A stretch of DNA of 64,000 nucleotides from the NCBI RefSeq assembly GCF_011089885.1, contig NZ_JAANBD010000023.1:124001-188000 (forward strand), in the 5' to 3' direction. Origin of the DNA: Thioalkalivibrio sp. XN279 (GTDB lineage: Bacteria > Pseudomonadota > Gammaproteobacteria > Steroidobacterales > XN24). Position numbers and translations under genes: made by a program. Below the pieces are notes generated by a model, which did no database searches, was not told the origin of the DNA, and saw only the letters and a list, made by a program, of their open reading frames with translations. Of the stretch, positions 26,911 through 36,518 are shown piece by piece. Positions within the stretch are counted from its first letter, which is position 1. Each line of letters begins with the position of its first letter.

Positions 26911-27066
26911 TCAAACGATGGCCAGGCCGATCAGGATGAAGGCGATGGCCACACCTGCCAGGATCCACATGTTGCGGCTGTTCATCCGCCGCCATGAGAA
27001 GGGATGCCACTGGCTTTTCTGCTCGACGTGGCTTTCCTGCGAGTGTCTTGTGTGAGCATGTTGCAT
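26911..27066 (-). CDS. 51-residue single-pass membrane protein
   Basis: A small ORF with a very good ribosome site (AAAGGAGG, six bases before the ATG). It encodes a His/Gln-rich polar N terminus (MQHAHTRHSQESHVEQKSQW), a basic WRRMNSRN segment and one C-terminal transmembrane helix (WILAGVAIAFILIGLAIV, residues 34-51). The gene ends 35 bases before the CBS protein start, on the same strand. I do not recognise a family. The polar, basic side probably faces the cytoplasm. A role as membrane partner of the CBS protein is inferred from position only. Confidence 0.7.
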   Translation of the reverse strand: MQHAHTRHSQESHVEQKSQWHPFSWRRMNSRNMWILAGVAIAFILIGLAIV

Positions 27067-27269
27067 TTCGTGCCTCCTTTCGTGACATGTCGTGACAAGG
27101 AATCAACAGATCCCCTGACCGGATGCGTGCGTGCACCCAGCCTATGCCTCTTACTATTTGGAACAGCAGGGCAAATCGGAGTTCAATGTGATTTCTCATG
27201 GCATCGTGTGAAGCGACGCACCGGCGCGCTACACTCGCCACCGCGCACTCGACCCGAGACTCGTAGCGA

Positions 27270-27728
27270 ATGAAGTACTGGCTGCTGCTCATGTTCTTGC
27301 TGGGGTGCCAGGCCGCCGCCGCCTGCAACCCCGCACCGCCGCGCCCGCCGATCCTGGAGGGTTACCGCTACGACGCCATGGCCGCGGGCGCCCTGCTGCG
27401 CGACGCCGACGCGGTGGTCGGCGCGCGACTGCAGCTGCGCATCGACACCATGCTGGGGCCGGGCGAGGCGCCGGACCAGGCCGGCTACGTGTTCGAGGTC
27501 ATCGAGGGCTGGAAAGCCGTGCTCCCCAGGCGTCTCACGCTGTCAGGCGTCTGGGTGGACTGCGCCCTGCCGCTGGAGACCGGCCAGGTGTTCCTGCTCT
27601 ACCTGGCGGGGGAACGGCTGCTGCATGCGGTGCCGGCCGAGACGCTGGACTTCGAGCTCGACCTGCTGGGCGACCCGGCCTGGTTCTACGACGCCGGCGG
27701 GCGCCTGGTGCAGGACGAGGCGGACTAG
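27270..27728 (+). CDS. Secreted protein of unknown function
   Basis: A 152-residue protein with a short hydrophobic signal (MKYWLLLMFLLGCQAAAA). The signal may be cleaved before Cys13 as a lipoprotein (LLGC, a weak lipobox) or after AAA. The mature part has an YEVIEGWK-like beta core (YVFEVIEGWKAVLPRRL, then SGVWVDCALPLETGQVFLLYL). I do not assign a family. It is followed six bases later by a second secreted-protein gene, so the two may function together. Confidence 0.7.
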   Translation: MKYWLLLMFLLGCQAAAACNPAPPRPPILEGYRYDAMAAGALLRDADAVVGARLQLRIDTMLGPGEAPDQAGYVFEVIEGWKAVLPRRLTLSGVWVDCALPLETGQVFLLYLAGERLLHAVPAETLDFELDLLGDPAWFYDAGGRLVQDEAD

Positions 27729-27734
27729 CGTCCC

Positions 27735-29228
27735 GTGCGCGGTGCCTTCCCTGTTTGCGGCCTGCTGGCTTGCCTCTTGCTGGTGCACGCGGCCGCGCCG
27801 GCCCGTGCCGCCGCGGCCCAGGAGCCGGTTGCAGAGGTGGACCTGGTCGCCGACCTCTCGGGCATCAGCCTGCGGCAGGCCCGGGTCATCGGGCGGCTGA
27901 TCGAGGCGGCCCGCGCCACTGAGGACCTCTACCGTCGCCAGCTCGAGCCGGGTGGTTTCTACCCGGCGGACATGTCGCGCGAGGAGTTCGAGGCCTGGGC
28001 TGATCCGCGCGCGGTGCCGCAGGCCACGCACCCGCACTTCGCGATTCGCCGCCGCCCGGACGGCGGCCTCGAGGCCGTGCCTTACCACGAGGCGTGGCCC
28101 GCAGAGACAGGGCGCATCGCGCGCCTGCTGGCGGAGGCCGCCGACATCACTGACGACGAGGCGCTCAAGCATTACCTCGCGCTGCGCGCCCGCGCGCTCA
28201 TCGTCGGCGACTACCCGCGCGCCGAGGCGGCGTGGCAGGCGCTGCACCACAGCGACATCGACATCCTCATCGGCCCGCTCGGCACCGGGGACGACGCCCG
28301 CTTCGGCCTGAAATCTGCCTTCGGCGCTTACGTGCTGCGGCGTGACTGGGCCTGGGGGGCGCGGCTCGCGCGTTTCACGGTGTCCCTGCCCGAGCTCCAG
28401 CACGCGCTGCCCGTTTCGGCGGCGTTCAAGGATGCCGTGCCCGAAGTGAACATGAAGCTTGCGGTCTTCGACCTGCTCTATCACGGCGGCTACGGCATGC
28501 CGCGCACGTCCGCGACCCCGGACTCGGCACGGGACCGGCGCGTGCGCCTGGAACGCGGGCCGCGGCAGCTGCAGCTGCGCAACGTCATGCAGGCCCGCTT
28601 CGACGTGCTGGTGCACCCGGCGGCCGAGTTGCTGCTCGCCGCCGAGGACCAGGCCGCGGTCCGCTTCGAGCCGTTCTTCCTCAATATCATGCTGCGCGAC
28701 ATGGCCCACGCGCTGGGCCTGGTGCACACGGTGGACGGCCGCGACACCGTGGCGGCGGCGCTGGGCGAGCATGCGGCAGTGATCGAGGAGGCCAAGGCGA
28801 CGATCCTGTCGCTGTGGCTGGCCGAGCGCCTGCACGAGCGCGGCGAGCTGCCCGAGACCCGGCCGCAGGAGCACTACGCCAGCTTCCTCGCCGGCATCCT
28901 GCGTGCGGTGCACCTCGACCCGGACGGGGTGGCAGGGCGGGCGCGGCTGGTGGCCTTCAACCACCTGCGGGACTGGGGCGCGGTGCGCCGTGACGCGCCC
29001 GGCGGGCGCTACCGCGTCGACCCTGCGCGCATGCCGGAAGCCATCGAGGCGCTCGCGGCCCAGCTGCTGACGCTGCAGGGCAGCGGCGACCGGGCGGGCG
29101 CTGCGGCGCTGCTGGAATACGGCGGCGGCCTGCGCGCGGAGCTGGCGCAGGACCTGGCGCGACTCGATACCGCGGCGCTGCCGACGGCCATCCTGTTCCG
29201 CCAGGGCGAGGCGCTGCTGGGCCTGTGA
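27735..29228 (+). CDS. Secreted M49-like (dipeptidyl peptidase III-related) protein, altered zinc motif
   Basis: A 497-residue protein with a signal peptide ending in ARA. The C-terminal half resembles the DPP III-like fold also fused to plant Nudix proteins. After the pattern MAHALGLVH it has, about 30 residues later, EEAKATILSLWL, the second zinc-ligand helix of these enzymes. The first helix, normally HExxH, reads RDMAH here, so the leading His and Glu are missing and only the last His remains. It may be an inactive or differently acting relative. The GTG at 27735 is used. Assignment rests on motif spacing read by eye. Confidence 0.55.
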   Translation: MRGAFPVCGLLACLLLVHAAAPARAAAAQEPVAEVDLVADLSGISLRQARVIGRLIEAARATEDLYRRQLEPGGFYPADMSREEFEAWADPRAVPQATHPHFAIRRRPDGGLEAVPYHEAWPAETGRIARLLAEAADITDDEALKHYLALRARALIVGDYPRAEAAWQALHHSDIDILIGPLGTGDDARFGLKSAFGAYVLRRDWAWGARLARFTVSLPELQHALPVSAAFKDAVPEVNMKLAVFDLLYHGGYGMPRTSATPDSARDRRVRLERGPRQLQLRNVMQARFDVLVHPAAELLLAAEDQAAVRFEPFFLNIMLRDMAHALGLVHTVDGRDTVAAALGEHAAVIEEAKATILSLWLAERLHERGELPETRPQEHYASFLAGILRAVHLDPDGVAGRARLVAFNHLRDWGAVRRDAPGGRYRVDPARMPEAIEALAAQLLTLQGSGDRAGAAALLEYGGGLRAELAQDLARLDTAALPTAILFRQGEALLGL

Positions 29229-29272
29229 AGGTCCGCTAGAATGTCCGGCACTGGACCGGCCGGGAGCCGCTG

Positions 29273-29809
29273 ATGCGCGCCCTTGTATTGTCACTTGCTG
29301 TACTGGTCGCCGGCGCCGTGCTCGGCGCTGCGGCGCCCGCACGCGCGGACCGCGCCCAGGCGCCGGGAGCGTCCGGGCACTTCCCGATGGCGGACGAGGT
29401 GGTGGTGCTCAAGTCCGAGCGCCGGCTGGAACTGCGGCGCGACGGCGAGGTCATGCGCAGCTTTCCCATCGCGCTGGGCGGCAATCCCGAGGGCCACAAG
29501 CAGCAGGAGGGCGACCAGCGCACGCCGGAAGGCCGCTATTTCCTGGACACCCGCAATCCCAACAGCGCCTTCTTTCTCGCCCTGCGCGTGTCCTATCCCA
29601 ACGGCGACGACCTGCGCAGCGCGCGCCAGCGCGGCGTCGACCCGGGCAACAACATCATGATCCACGGCCTGCCCAACGAGCCGAAGCACCCGTCCCGGCA
29701 GTACCTGCAGTCGGACTGGACCGACGGCTGCATCGCCGTGAGCAACGCCGCGATGATCGACATCTGGCTGTCGGTGCACGACGGCACGCCGATCACCATC
29801 CTGCCGTGA
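29273..29809 (+). CDS. L,D-transpeptidase (YkuD family)
   Basis: A 178-residue periplasmic enzyme that forms 3-3 crosslinks or attaches proteins to peptidoglycan. After a signal peptide ending ARA it shows the substrate-fold segments FPIALGGNPEG and RTPEGRYFL. The catalytic site follows: IMIHGLPNE with the His, then SDWTDGCIAVSN with the catalytic Cys. GGGAG lies seven bases before the ATG. The downstream response regulator starts near its stop. Confidence 0.92.
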   Translation: MRALVLSLAVLVAGAVLGAAAPARADRAQAPGASGHFPMADEVVVLKSERRLELRRDGEVMRSFPIALGGNPEGHKQQEGDQRTPEGRYFLDTRNPNSAFFLALRVSYPNGDDLRSARQRGVDPGNNIMIHGLPNEPKHPSRQYLQSDWTDGCIAVSNAAMIDIWLSVHDGTPITILP

Positions 29810-29832
29810 GCATCGGCGCGGGACCTGGCGGC

Positions 29833-30924
29833 ATGGAAAAGCCCATCATTCTTATCGTCGATGACGAGCCGGTAAACCTGGCCGTGCTGGCCGAGCTGTT
29901 GCGGCCGGAGTATCGCGTCCGCGCGACGACCTCGGGCGCCGATGCCCTCGTGGTGGCAGCACTCAGCCCCCGCCCGGACCTCATCCTGCTCGACGTGATG
30001 ATGCCGCGCATGGACGGCTACGAGGTCTTGCGCCGCCTGCAGGCCGCGGCAGAAACGCGCGATGTCCCGGTGATCTTTCTCACGGCGCTGGCCGCTCCCT
30101 CGGACGAGGAGCAGGGGCTGGCCGCCGGCGCGGTCGACTACATCACCAAGCCCATCAAGCCGGCGGTGTTGCACGCGCGCGTGAAGACACAGCTCGAGGC
30201 GGCGCGGGCCCGCGTGTTCCTGCGTGACCAGAATGCCTTCCTCGAAGCCGAGGTGCAGCGGCGCATGATGGACCACGAACTGGCGCAGCAAGTCGGGATC
30301 CGCGCCCTGGCCCAGCTGGCCGAGACTCGCGATGCCGAGACCGGCGGGCACATCCGCCGCACCCAGGCCTACGTGGAGCTCCTGGCCGGGGCGCTCCGGG
30401 ATCACCCGAGGTTCAGCGGCTTCCTCACGCCGGAGAACACCAGCCTGCTGGTCAAGTCGGCGCCCCTGCACGACATCGGCAAGGTGGGTATTCCCGACAG
30501 TATCCTGCTGAAGCAGGGCCCGCTCACGCCCGACGAAATGGAGGTGATGCAACGCCACCCCCGGCTCGGCTTCGAGGCGATCGAGCGCGCCGAGGCCGAC
30601 GTGGAGCGCACCGTGCCGTTTCTCGTCCTGGCGAAGGAGATCGCGTGCTGGCACCACGAGCACTGGGACGGCAGCGGCTACCCGGACGGGCTGGCTGGCG
30701 ACGCGATCCCGGTGTCGGCCCGGATCATGGCCGTGGCGGACGTCTTCGACGCCATGACCACGCCCCGTGTGTACAAACCCGCATTGTCCCTGGAGGCTGC
30801 GCGCGACTACATTGCCGGGAATCGCGGCACGCACTTCGACCCGGACGTCGTCGACGCTTTCATGGCCGTGCAGGAACAGTTTTTCGCAGTGGCGCGCCAG
30901 TATGTGGAACCTCCCGGTCACTGA
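29833..30924 (+). CDS. HD-GYP response regulator (RpfG type), c-di-GMP phosphodiesterase
   Basis: A 363-residue regulator. The N-terminal REC domain (about residues 3-120) has IVDDEP and the phospho-acceptor Asp in [13 protein letters not shown]. The C-terminal HD-GYP domain (about 150-350) has the HD in [11 protein letters not shown] (His213) and the signature [14 protein letters not shown]. Such proteins hydrolyse cyclic di-GMP. The ATG at 29833 with GGGA nine bases upstream is preferred; a GTG at 29806 overlapping the previous stop is possible. Its end overlaps the hybrid kinase gene by 23 bases, so that kinase is its likely partner. Confidence 0.93.
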   Translation: MEKPIILIVDDEPVNLAVLAELLRPEYRVRATTSGADALVVAALSPRPDLILLDVMMPRMDGYEVLRRLQAAAETRDVPVIFLTALAAPSDEEQGLAAGAVDYITKPIKPAVLHARVKTQLEAARARVFLRDQNAFLEAEVQRRMMDHELAQQVGIRALAQLAETRDAETGGHIRRTQAYVELLAGALRDHPRFSGFLTPENTSLLVKSAPLHDIGKVGIPDSILLKQGPLTPDEMEVMQRHPRLGFEAIERAEADVERTVPFLVLAKEIACWHHEHWDGSGYPDGLAGDAIPVSARIMAVADVFDAMTTPRVYKPALSLEAARDYIAGNRGTHFDPDVVDAFMAVQEQFFAVARQYVEPPGH

Positions 30925-33900
30925 AATACTTTTCGGCCTGCTCGGCCTTGGCGTCGGCCTGCTGGCCGGCCGAGGCCTGCGAGGGCGCCGGAGCAGCGCG
31001 CCTGCGGACCCGTTGCATGACGACGAACGCATCCGATTCGCGCTCGAATCCAGCGGCCTGGGCGCCTGGGACCACGACCTGCAGGACCAGACCGGGGTGC
31101 GCACTCTCAGGCACGACCAGATCATGGGCTATGCCACCAGGCTGCCACGGTGGACGTACGACATGTTCATGGAGCAGGTCCACGCCGACGACCGGGAACG
31201 GGTCGGCCAGTGTTACCGGACGGCCGTCCGGGACGGCACGGAGCTGCGTTTCGAATGCCGCATCTGGCGGCCGGACGGCGAGTTGCGCTGGGTCCTGGTG
31301 CATGGGCGCCATGTCCGCGACAAACCGGATGGCCGCCGGCGCATGGCGGGCATCATCCAGGACATCACTGAGCAGAAGTCGGCCGAGGCGAGGCTGCGCG
31401 AGCACGAGGAGCAGCTGCAACTGTCGATCGAGCACGTCCCGGTGCCGATGGCGATTTTCGACCGCGAGATGCGCTATATCGCCGTCAGCCGCGTGTGGCG
31501 CGAAACCTACGGCGGCGGCGACCGGGAAGTGCGCGGGCGTTTGCACTACGAAGTTTTTCCGCACCTGGACGAGGAGCGCAAGGAAGCACACCGTCGTGCC
31601 CTGGCCGGCGAGGTTTTGAGCAGCCATGAAAGCCCCTTGGCCATGCCGGACGGCACGCAGCGCTGGTTCGACTGGGAAGTGAGGCCGTGGCGGTCGGCGG
31701 ACGGCGAGGTTGGCGGGATCATCATTTTCACCGAGGACGTCACGGAGCGTCGTGCTTTCCAGCGGGCGCTGGTGCAGCAGGCCCTGCGCGCGGAGGCCAT
31801 GCTGGAGCTGCCGCGTGCCGCCGAGGTGATGGCGGAAGACGTGTTCCTGCGGCATGTGCTGGAGCTCGCCGAGGAGCTGACCGGGAGCCGCGCCGGATGC
31901 ATCCATGTCGTGGGCGCGGAATCGGGCCAGGCGGTCAGCACCACCTGGTCGCGTCGCGCGATCGAGGCGCACGGCGAGCTGACGGAAGAAGATGCGGCCG
32001 CGGAGCGCGGCGCCTGGGAGGAGGCGTGCGAGCGCATGGAACCGCTGGTCAGCAACGAGCCCGGGCGCCTGCAGGCCGAAGCGGCGCTACCCGAGAGTTC
32101 TCCGCTGGCCGGGCGCTTCGTGCGCGTGCCGGTGGTCGAGTCGCGGCGCGTGGTGATGCTGGTGGCGGTCGCGGGCAAGGACGGGGACTACACGGCCTTC
32201 GACCTGGAGACGCTGCAGCTGATGGCGGACCAGGCGTGGCGTATCACGCAGCGGCGGCGCAGCGAGGAGCGGCTGCGCGAAATCTCCCTGGCCATCGAGC
32301 AAAGTCCGGACAGCATCGTCATCACCAACCTCGCCGCAGAGATCGAGTATGTCAACGACGCGTTCCTGCGCGTAACCGGCTACGAGCGCGACGAGGTGAT
32401 CGGGCGCAACCCGCGCATCCTCCAGTCCGGCAAGACCCCGCGCCACCACTACGAGGCCATGTGGGCCGACCTCACCGACGGCCGCCCGTGGAAGGGCGAG
32501 TTCTTCAATCGGCGCAAGGACGGCACAGAGTACGTCGAGTTCGGTCACGTGGCCCCGCTGCGACAGCCCGATGGACGCATCACCCACTACGTCGCGGTGA
32601 AGCAGGACATCACGGAGAAAAAGCACCTCGAAGCCCAGCTCCAGCGTCACCAGCACCAGCTCGAGGAACTGGTGGTGGAGCGCACGCAGCAGCTGGTCGA
32701 GGCGCGGCATCGCGCTGAGGCCGCGAGCCGGGCCAAGAGCGCCTTTCTCGCCAACATGAGCCACGAGATTCGCACGCCGTTGAACGCCATCGTCGGCCTG
32801 GCGCACCTGCTGCGCCAGGACGCGGTGTCGCCCGAGCAGGCAGAGCGCCTGCAGAAGGTGGACCACGCGGCGCGCCACCTGCTCTCCATCATCAGCGACA
32901 TTCTCGACGTGTCGAAGATCGAGGCGGGCAAGTTCGTGCTGGACCACCGCGATTTTCACCTCTCTGTAGTCCTGGATCATGTGCGCTCGCTGATCTCCGA
33001 TGCTGCCCGCGCCAAGGGGCTCGAGGTGGAGACGGATCCGGACGGCGTGCCGCAGTGGCTGCGCGGAGACCCGACGCGCTTGCGCCAGGCCCTCCTCAAC
33101 CTCGCCGGCAACGCCGTCAAGTTCACGCATGAGGGCAAGATCCGCATCGCCGCCTTTTTGGTGGGCGAGGACGATGACGGCCTGCTGGTGCGTTTCGAGG
33201 TAGAGGACACCGGCGTGGGCATCGCCGAGGACCGGCTGCAGCATCTCTACGAGGCATTCGAGCAAGGCGACACCTCGATCACGCGCGAGTATGGCGGCAC
33301 CGGTCTCGGGCTCTCGGTGACACGCGGCCTGGCCCAGCTCATGGGCGGCCGCGTGGGCGTGGACAGCAGGCCTGGCGAGGGCAGCCGGTTCTGGTTCGAG
33401 GTCCACCTGGCGCGAGGACACGGCGTGGCCCCGGCAACCCCGGATCCCGAACGCATCATGGACCGGGACACCGACTATTTCGCGCGCTTGGCCGGGGTGC
33501 GCGTGCTGCTCGCCGAGGACAACCCGATCAACGCCGAGGTGGCGTCGCAGCTGCTGCACGGCGTCGGCGTCGCCGTTGACCTCGCCGAAAACGGCCGCAG
33601 GGCCGTCGAGATGGCGGCCGCGAAGCGCTACGACGCGGTGCTGATGGACGTGCAGATGCCTGACATGGACGGACACGAGGCGACACGGCGGATTCGCGTC
33701 CTGCCGGGCTGGGAGTCCGTGCCCATCCTCGCGATGACGGCGAACGCATTCGAGGAAGATCGGCGTGCAGCCTTCGAGGCCGGGATGAGCGGCTTCGTCG
33801 CCAAGCCCGTTGAGCCCCATGTCCTTTACCAGGCCCTGGTCGATTCCGTGCCGCGGCCGCGCGGCGCCGCACGCGCCGGATCCGGTGCCGCGACGCTGGC

Positions 33901-34507
33901 GACCGCCGATGCCGCGTTGGAGCGGATCGACGGGCTCGACGTCCGCGCCGGGCGCGAGGCCTGCGGCGGTGATCCAGTGGTGTACCGGCGCATGATGCGC
34001 CAGTTCATCGAGCGCCACCGCGGCGACCCGGTGGAGTTGCGGCGCGAGTTCGATGCCGGGGAGAGAGCGGCCGCGGGCCAACGCGCTCATTCGCTCAAGG
34101 GTGCGGCTGCCAATCTCGGCGCCACTGCCATCTCGGCGGCGGCGGCGGCGGCGCAACGCCTGGCGACACGCGCCGACTTCGACCCGGACATGGCGGAGCC
34201 GGTGCTGGCGCAGCTCGAGACCGGACTGGCTGTGCTGGAACGGGGACTGTCCGAGGCCGAGGCCCACCTGCCGGAGGAGCCTGGCGCTGAGCCGGCAGAG
34301 GTGGCCGACGCTGACCGGCTCGCAGTGGTGCTGGACCGGTTCGAGGCGTTGCTCGCGGATTACGACACAGCGGCCACGGAGCTGGCGCGCCGCCACCGCC
34401 AGGCCCTGCTGGCGCAGGGCCCCGCCGGCGAGGAGATCATCGCCTGCATCGAAGCCTTCGATTTTCGCGGCGCGGCGTTGCGCCTGGAGAAGCTCCGCCG
34501 CGGTTGA
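30902..34507 (+). CDS. Hybrid sensor histidine kinase with PAS, GAF, REC and Hpt domains
   Basis: A 1201-residue kinase with one N-terminal hydrophobic segment (about residues 7-23). Then come a PAS/PAC pair (about 40-165, with VHADDRERV), a second PAS (about 175-285), a GAF-like domain (about 300-455) and a third PAS (about 460-580, with [10 protein letters not shown]). HisKA follows with His621 in [11 protein letters not shown], then HATPase_c with NLAGNAVKF and GTGLGLS. A REC domain has Asp916 in [11 protein letters not shown], and a C-terminal Hpt has His1063 in [10 protein letters not shown]. All residues for a four-step phosphorelay are present. The start ATG lies within the end of the HD-GYP gene. 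The signal sensed is unknown. Confidence 0.93.
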   Translation: MWNLPVTEILFGLLGLGVGLLAGRGLRGRRSSAPADPLHDDERIRFALESSGLGAWDHDLQDQTGVRTLRHDQIMGYATRLPRWTYDMFMEQVHADDRERVGQCYRTAVRDGTELRFECRIWRPDGELRWVLVHGRHVRDKPDGRRRMAGIIQDITEQKSAEARLREHEEQLQLSIEHVPVPMAIFDREMRYIAVSRVWRETYGGGDREVRGRLHYEVFPHLDEERKEAHRRALAGEVLSSHESPLAMPDGTQRWFDWEVRPWRSADGEVGGIIIFTEDVTERRAFQRALVQQALRAEAMLELPRAAEVMAEDVFLRHVLELAEELTGSRAGCIHVVGAESGQAVSTTWSRRAIEAHGELTEEDAAAERGAWEEACERMEPLVSNEPGRLQAEAALPESSPLAGRFVRVPVVESRRVVMLVAVAGKDGDYTAFDLETLQLMADQAWRITQRRRSEERLREISLAIEQSPDSIVITNLAAEIEYVNDAFLRVTGYERDEVIGRNPRILQSGKTPRHHYEAMWADLTDGRPWKGEFFNRRKDGTEYVEFGHVAPLRQPDGRITHYVAVKQDITEKKHLEAQLQRHQHQLEELVVERTQQLVEARHRAEAASRAKSAFLANMSHEIRTPLNAIVGLAHLLRQDAVSPEQAERLQKVDHAARHLLSIISDILDVSKIEAGKFVLDHRDFHLSVVLDHVRSLISDAARAKGLEVETDPDGVPQWLRGDPTRLRQALLNLAGNAVKFTHEGKIRIAAFLVGEDDDGLLVRFEVEDTGVGIAEDRLQHLYEAFEQGDTSITREYGGTGLGLSVTRGLAQLMGGRVGVDSRPGEGSRFWFEVHLARGHGVAPATPDPERIMDRDTDYFARLAGVRVLLAEDNPINAEVASQLLHGVGVAVDLAENGRRAVEMAAAKRYDAVLMDVQMPDMDGHEATRRIRVLPGWESVPILAMTANAFEEDRRAAFEAGMSGFVAKPVEPHVLYQALVDSVPRPRGAARAGSGAATLATADAALERIDGLDVRAGREACGGDPVVYRRMMRQFIERHRGDPVELRREFDAGERAAAGQRAHSLKGAAANLGATAISAAAAAAQRLATRADFDPDMAEPVLAQLETGLAVLERGLSEAEAHLPEEPGAEPAEVADADRLAVVLDRFEALLADYDTAATELARRHRQALLAQGPAGEEIIACIEAFDFRGAALRLEKLRRG

Positions 34508-34549
34508 GGTGCCTGCGGCGATGCGGAGCTGCCGTGTAAGATTGGCCGC

Positions 34550-35929
34550 ATGAGCGAGCACCTCCCGGCGAAACTGCCCGAAAGTGTCACCATCTACCCT
34601 CTCGGCAGCATGGACCTGTTGTCGCAGCTGGAAGTCGCCAAGCTGCGCGATATCGGCGCGGGCGAGCTGCGCGAGCGCTTCCGGCGCTGCGCGCTGGCGG
34701 TGCTGAACACCGGCAGCGACCTGGACGACGCGCGCGCCGTCTACGAGCACTTCGCGGACTTCGAGATCGAGCTGCTGCAGGTCGAGCGCGGCGTGCGCCT
34801 GCGCATGCGCAACGCCCCGGCGCAGGCGTTCGTGGACGGCAAGCTGGTGCGCGGCATCCGCGAGCACCTGTTCGCGGTGCTGCGGGACATCGTCTACTAC
34901 AGCACCGAGATGGAAGGTCGCATCGGCGCCGACGACTCGGCGCAGATCACCGATGTGGTGTTCCAGCTCTTGCGCAACGCGCGCGTGCTGCGCACCCGGG
35001 TGGAGCCGGACCTCGTGGTGTGCTGGGGCGGCCACTCCATCAGCCGCGAGGAGTACGACTACTCCAAGGCCGTGGGCTACCACCTCGGGCTGCGCGGGCT
35101 CAACGTCTGCACCGGCTGCGGGCCCGGCGCCATGAAGGGGCCGATGAAGGGCGCCGCCGTGGCGCACGGCAAGCAGCGCATCAGCGACGGGCGTTACGTC
35201 GGCATCTCGGAGCCGGGCATCATTGCCGCCGAGCCGCCCAACCCGATGGTCAACGAGCTGGTCATCATGCCGGACATCGAGAAGCGCCTCGAGGCCTTCC
35301 TGCGCTTCGGCCACGGCATCGTCGTCTTCCCGGGCGGGGTCGGCACCACGGAGGAGCTGTTCTACGTGCTCGGCGTGCTGCTCAATCCGCACAACGCCGA
35401 CATGCCCTTTCCCCTCGTGCTGACGGGACCGTCCTCGGCTGCCGCCTATTTCGAGCAGGTGGACGATTTCCTGCGCGGCACCATCGGCGAGGAGGCGGCG
35501 CGGCGCTACCAGGTGGTGCTGGACGACCCGGAGCGGGTGGCGCGGATCATGAAGACCGGCATGGGCCGGGTGCGGGACTTCCGCCGCGACCAGGGCGACG
35601 CCTGGTACTTCAACTGGCGCCTCAAGGTCGAACACGAGTTCCAGCAGCCCTTTGCCGCCACCCACGAGGCGATGGCGGCGCTGGACCTGCGCCGCGACCA
35701 GCCGGCGCACCGGCTCGCCGCCGACCTGCGGCGCGCCTTCTCCGGCATCGTCGCCGGCAACGTCAAGGACGAGGGCATCCGCCGCATCGAGGCGCACGGC
35801 CCCTTCGAGCTGCGCGGCGACCCGGCGCTCATGCGCCTGATGGACCGGATGCTCGAGTCCTTCGTGCAGCAACAGCGCATGCGCCTGCCGGGCGTGGAGT
35901 ACCAGCCCTGCTACCGGCTGGTGGGCTGA
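34550..35929 (+). CDS. ppnN: Nucleotide 5'-monophosphate nucleosidase PpnN (LOG family)
   Basis: PpnN cleaves purine and pyrimidine nucleoside monophosphates to base and ribose 5-phosphate; the E. coli enzyme binds (p)ppGpp. The protein is 459 residues, like E. coli YgdH/PpnN. It has the N-terminal DUF4478-like part, the central Rossmann LOG domain with CTGCGPGAMKGPMKGA and VFPGGVGTTEELFYVLG, and a C-terminal DUF3412-like domain. The ATG has no ribosome site and is preceded by TAAGAT seven bases upstream, a candidate leaderless start. Confidence 0.93.
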   Translation: MSEHLPAKLPESVTIYPLGSMDLLSQLEVAKLRDIGAGELRERFRRCALAVLNTGSDLDDARAVYEHFADFEIELLQVERGVRLRMRNAPAQAFVDGKLVRGIREHLFAVLRDIVYYSTEMEGRIGADDSAQITDVVFQLLRNARVLRTRVEPDLVVCWGGHSISREEYDYSKAVGYHLGLRGLNVCTGCGPGAMKGPMKGAAVAHGKQRISDGRYVGISEPGIIAAEPPNPMVNELVIMPDIEKRLEAFLRFGHGIVVFPGGVGTTEELFYVLGVLLNPHNADMPFPLVLTGPSSAAAYFEQVDDFLRGTIGEEAARRYQVVLDDPERVARIMKTGMGRVRDFRRDQGDAWYFNWRLKVEHEFQQPFAATHEAMAALDLRRDQPAHRLAADLRRAFSGIVAGNVKDEGIRRIEAHGPFELRGDPALMRLMDRMLESFVQQQRMRLPGVEYQPCYRLVG

Positions 35930-36069
35930 GGCCCGGCTGCCTTCGTGACCCCCTTCACATTCCCGCGCCCTGGCCGGATTTGCGGCTGCGCGGGTGTGAA
36001 TCAGGTCACGGTGCCGGCGGGACGTCACTCGGGAGAATGGCGCTCGATCTCGAGCACAGGACGCCTTTC

Positions 36070-36267
36070 ATGGCGGAATCCCCGCGCAAGCGCACGTTAC
36101 CAAAGAGCCGCCTGCCTCTCGCCGCCGCCACGGTGCCGGGCGCGGTGGGCCGTATCGGCCATCTCGGGCGTCGACCGCCCGTGCTCGAGGACGATTCCAT
36201 CTATACCCTGCGCGGCTACAAGGCGTGGGCAGCCCGGGTCAAGGCGGCCTGGGATGCCGAGTCCTGA
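36070..36267 (+). CDS. Small basic hypothetical protein
   Basis: A 65-residue ORF (MAESPRKRTLPKSRLPLAA at the start, WAARVKAAWDAES at the end), rich in Arg, Lys and Ala. AGGA lies eight bases before the ATG. An ATG at 36037 in the same frame would add 11 residues but has its ribosome site too close. No family recognised. It is followed by another small ORF. Confidence 0.5.
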   Translation: MAESPRKRTLPKSRLPLAAATVPGAVGRIGHLGRRPPVLEDDSIYTLRGYKAWAARVKAAWDAES

Positions 36268-36299
36268 GCCCCGCACACTTGCCCACGGAGCCGAAAGCG

Positions 36300-36476
36300 A
36301 TGAATGCAGAGGCGGCGGGAGACGCCGGGGATTACCCCTGTTCCGGACCCACCCTGGATGCCTGGTCGTGGATCGCGCGCGCGCGCGCCGCGGCCCAGCG
36401 CGCCGTGCAGTCTGCCGAGCCCACGGTGCGGGAGGCCGATGATGAGCCCGAGCTGCCGGAGAACGCGCCCGGCTAG
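36300..36476 (+). CDS. Small acidic hypothetical protein
   Basis: A 58-residue ORF starting MNAEAAGDAGDYPCSGPTLD and ending DEPELPENAPG, with GGAG about ten bases before the ATG. It is acidic, whereas its upstream neighbour is basic. No family recognised; coding status rests on position, start signal and composition only. Confidence 0.4.
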   Translation: MNAEAAGDAGDYPCSGPTLDAWSWIARARAAAQRAVQSAEPTVREADDEPELPENAPG

Positions 36477-36518
36477 CCGCTCGCTGCGCGAGCGGCGACC
36501 CGACCCGGGACACGCCCC

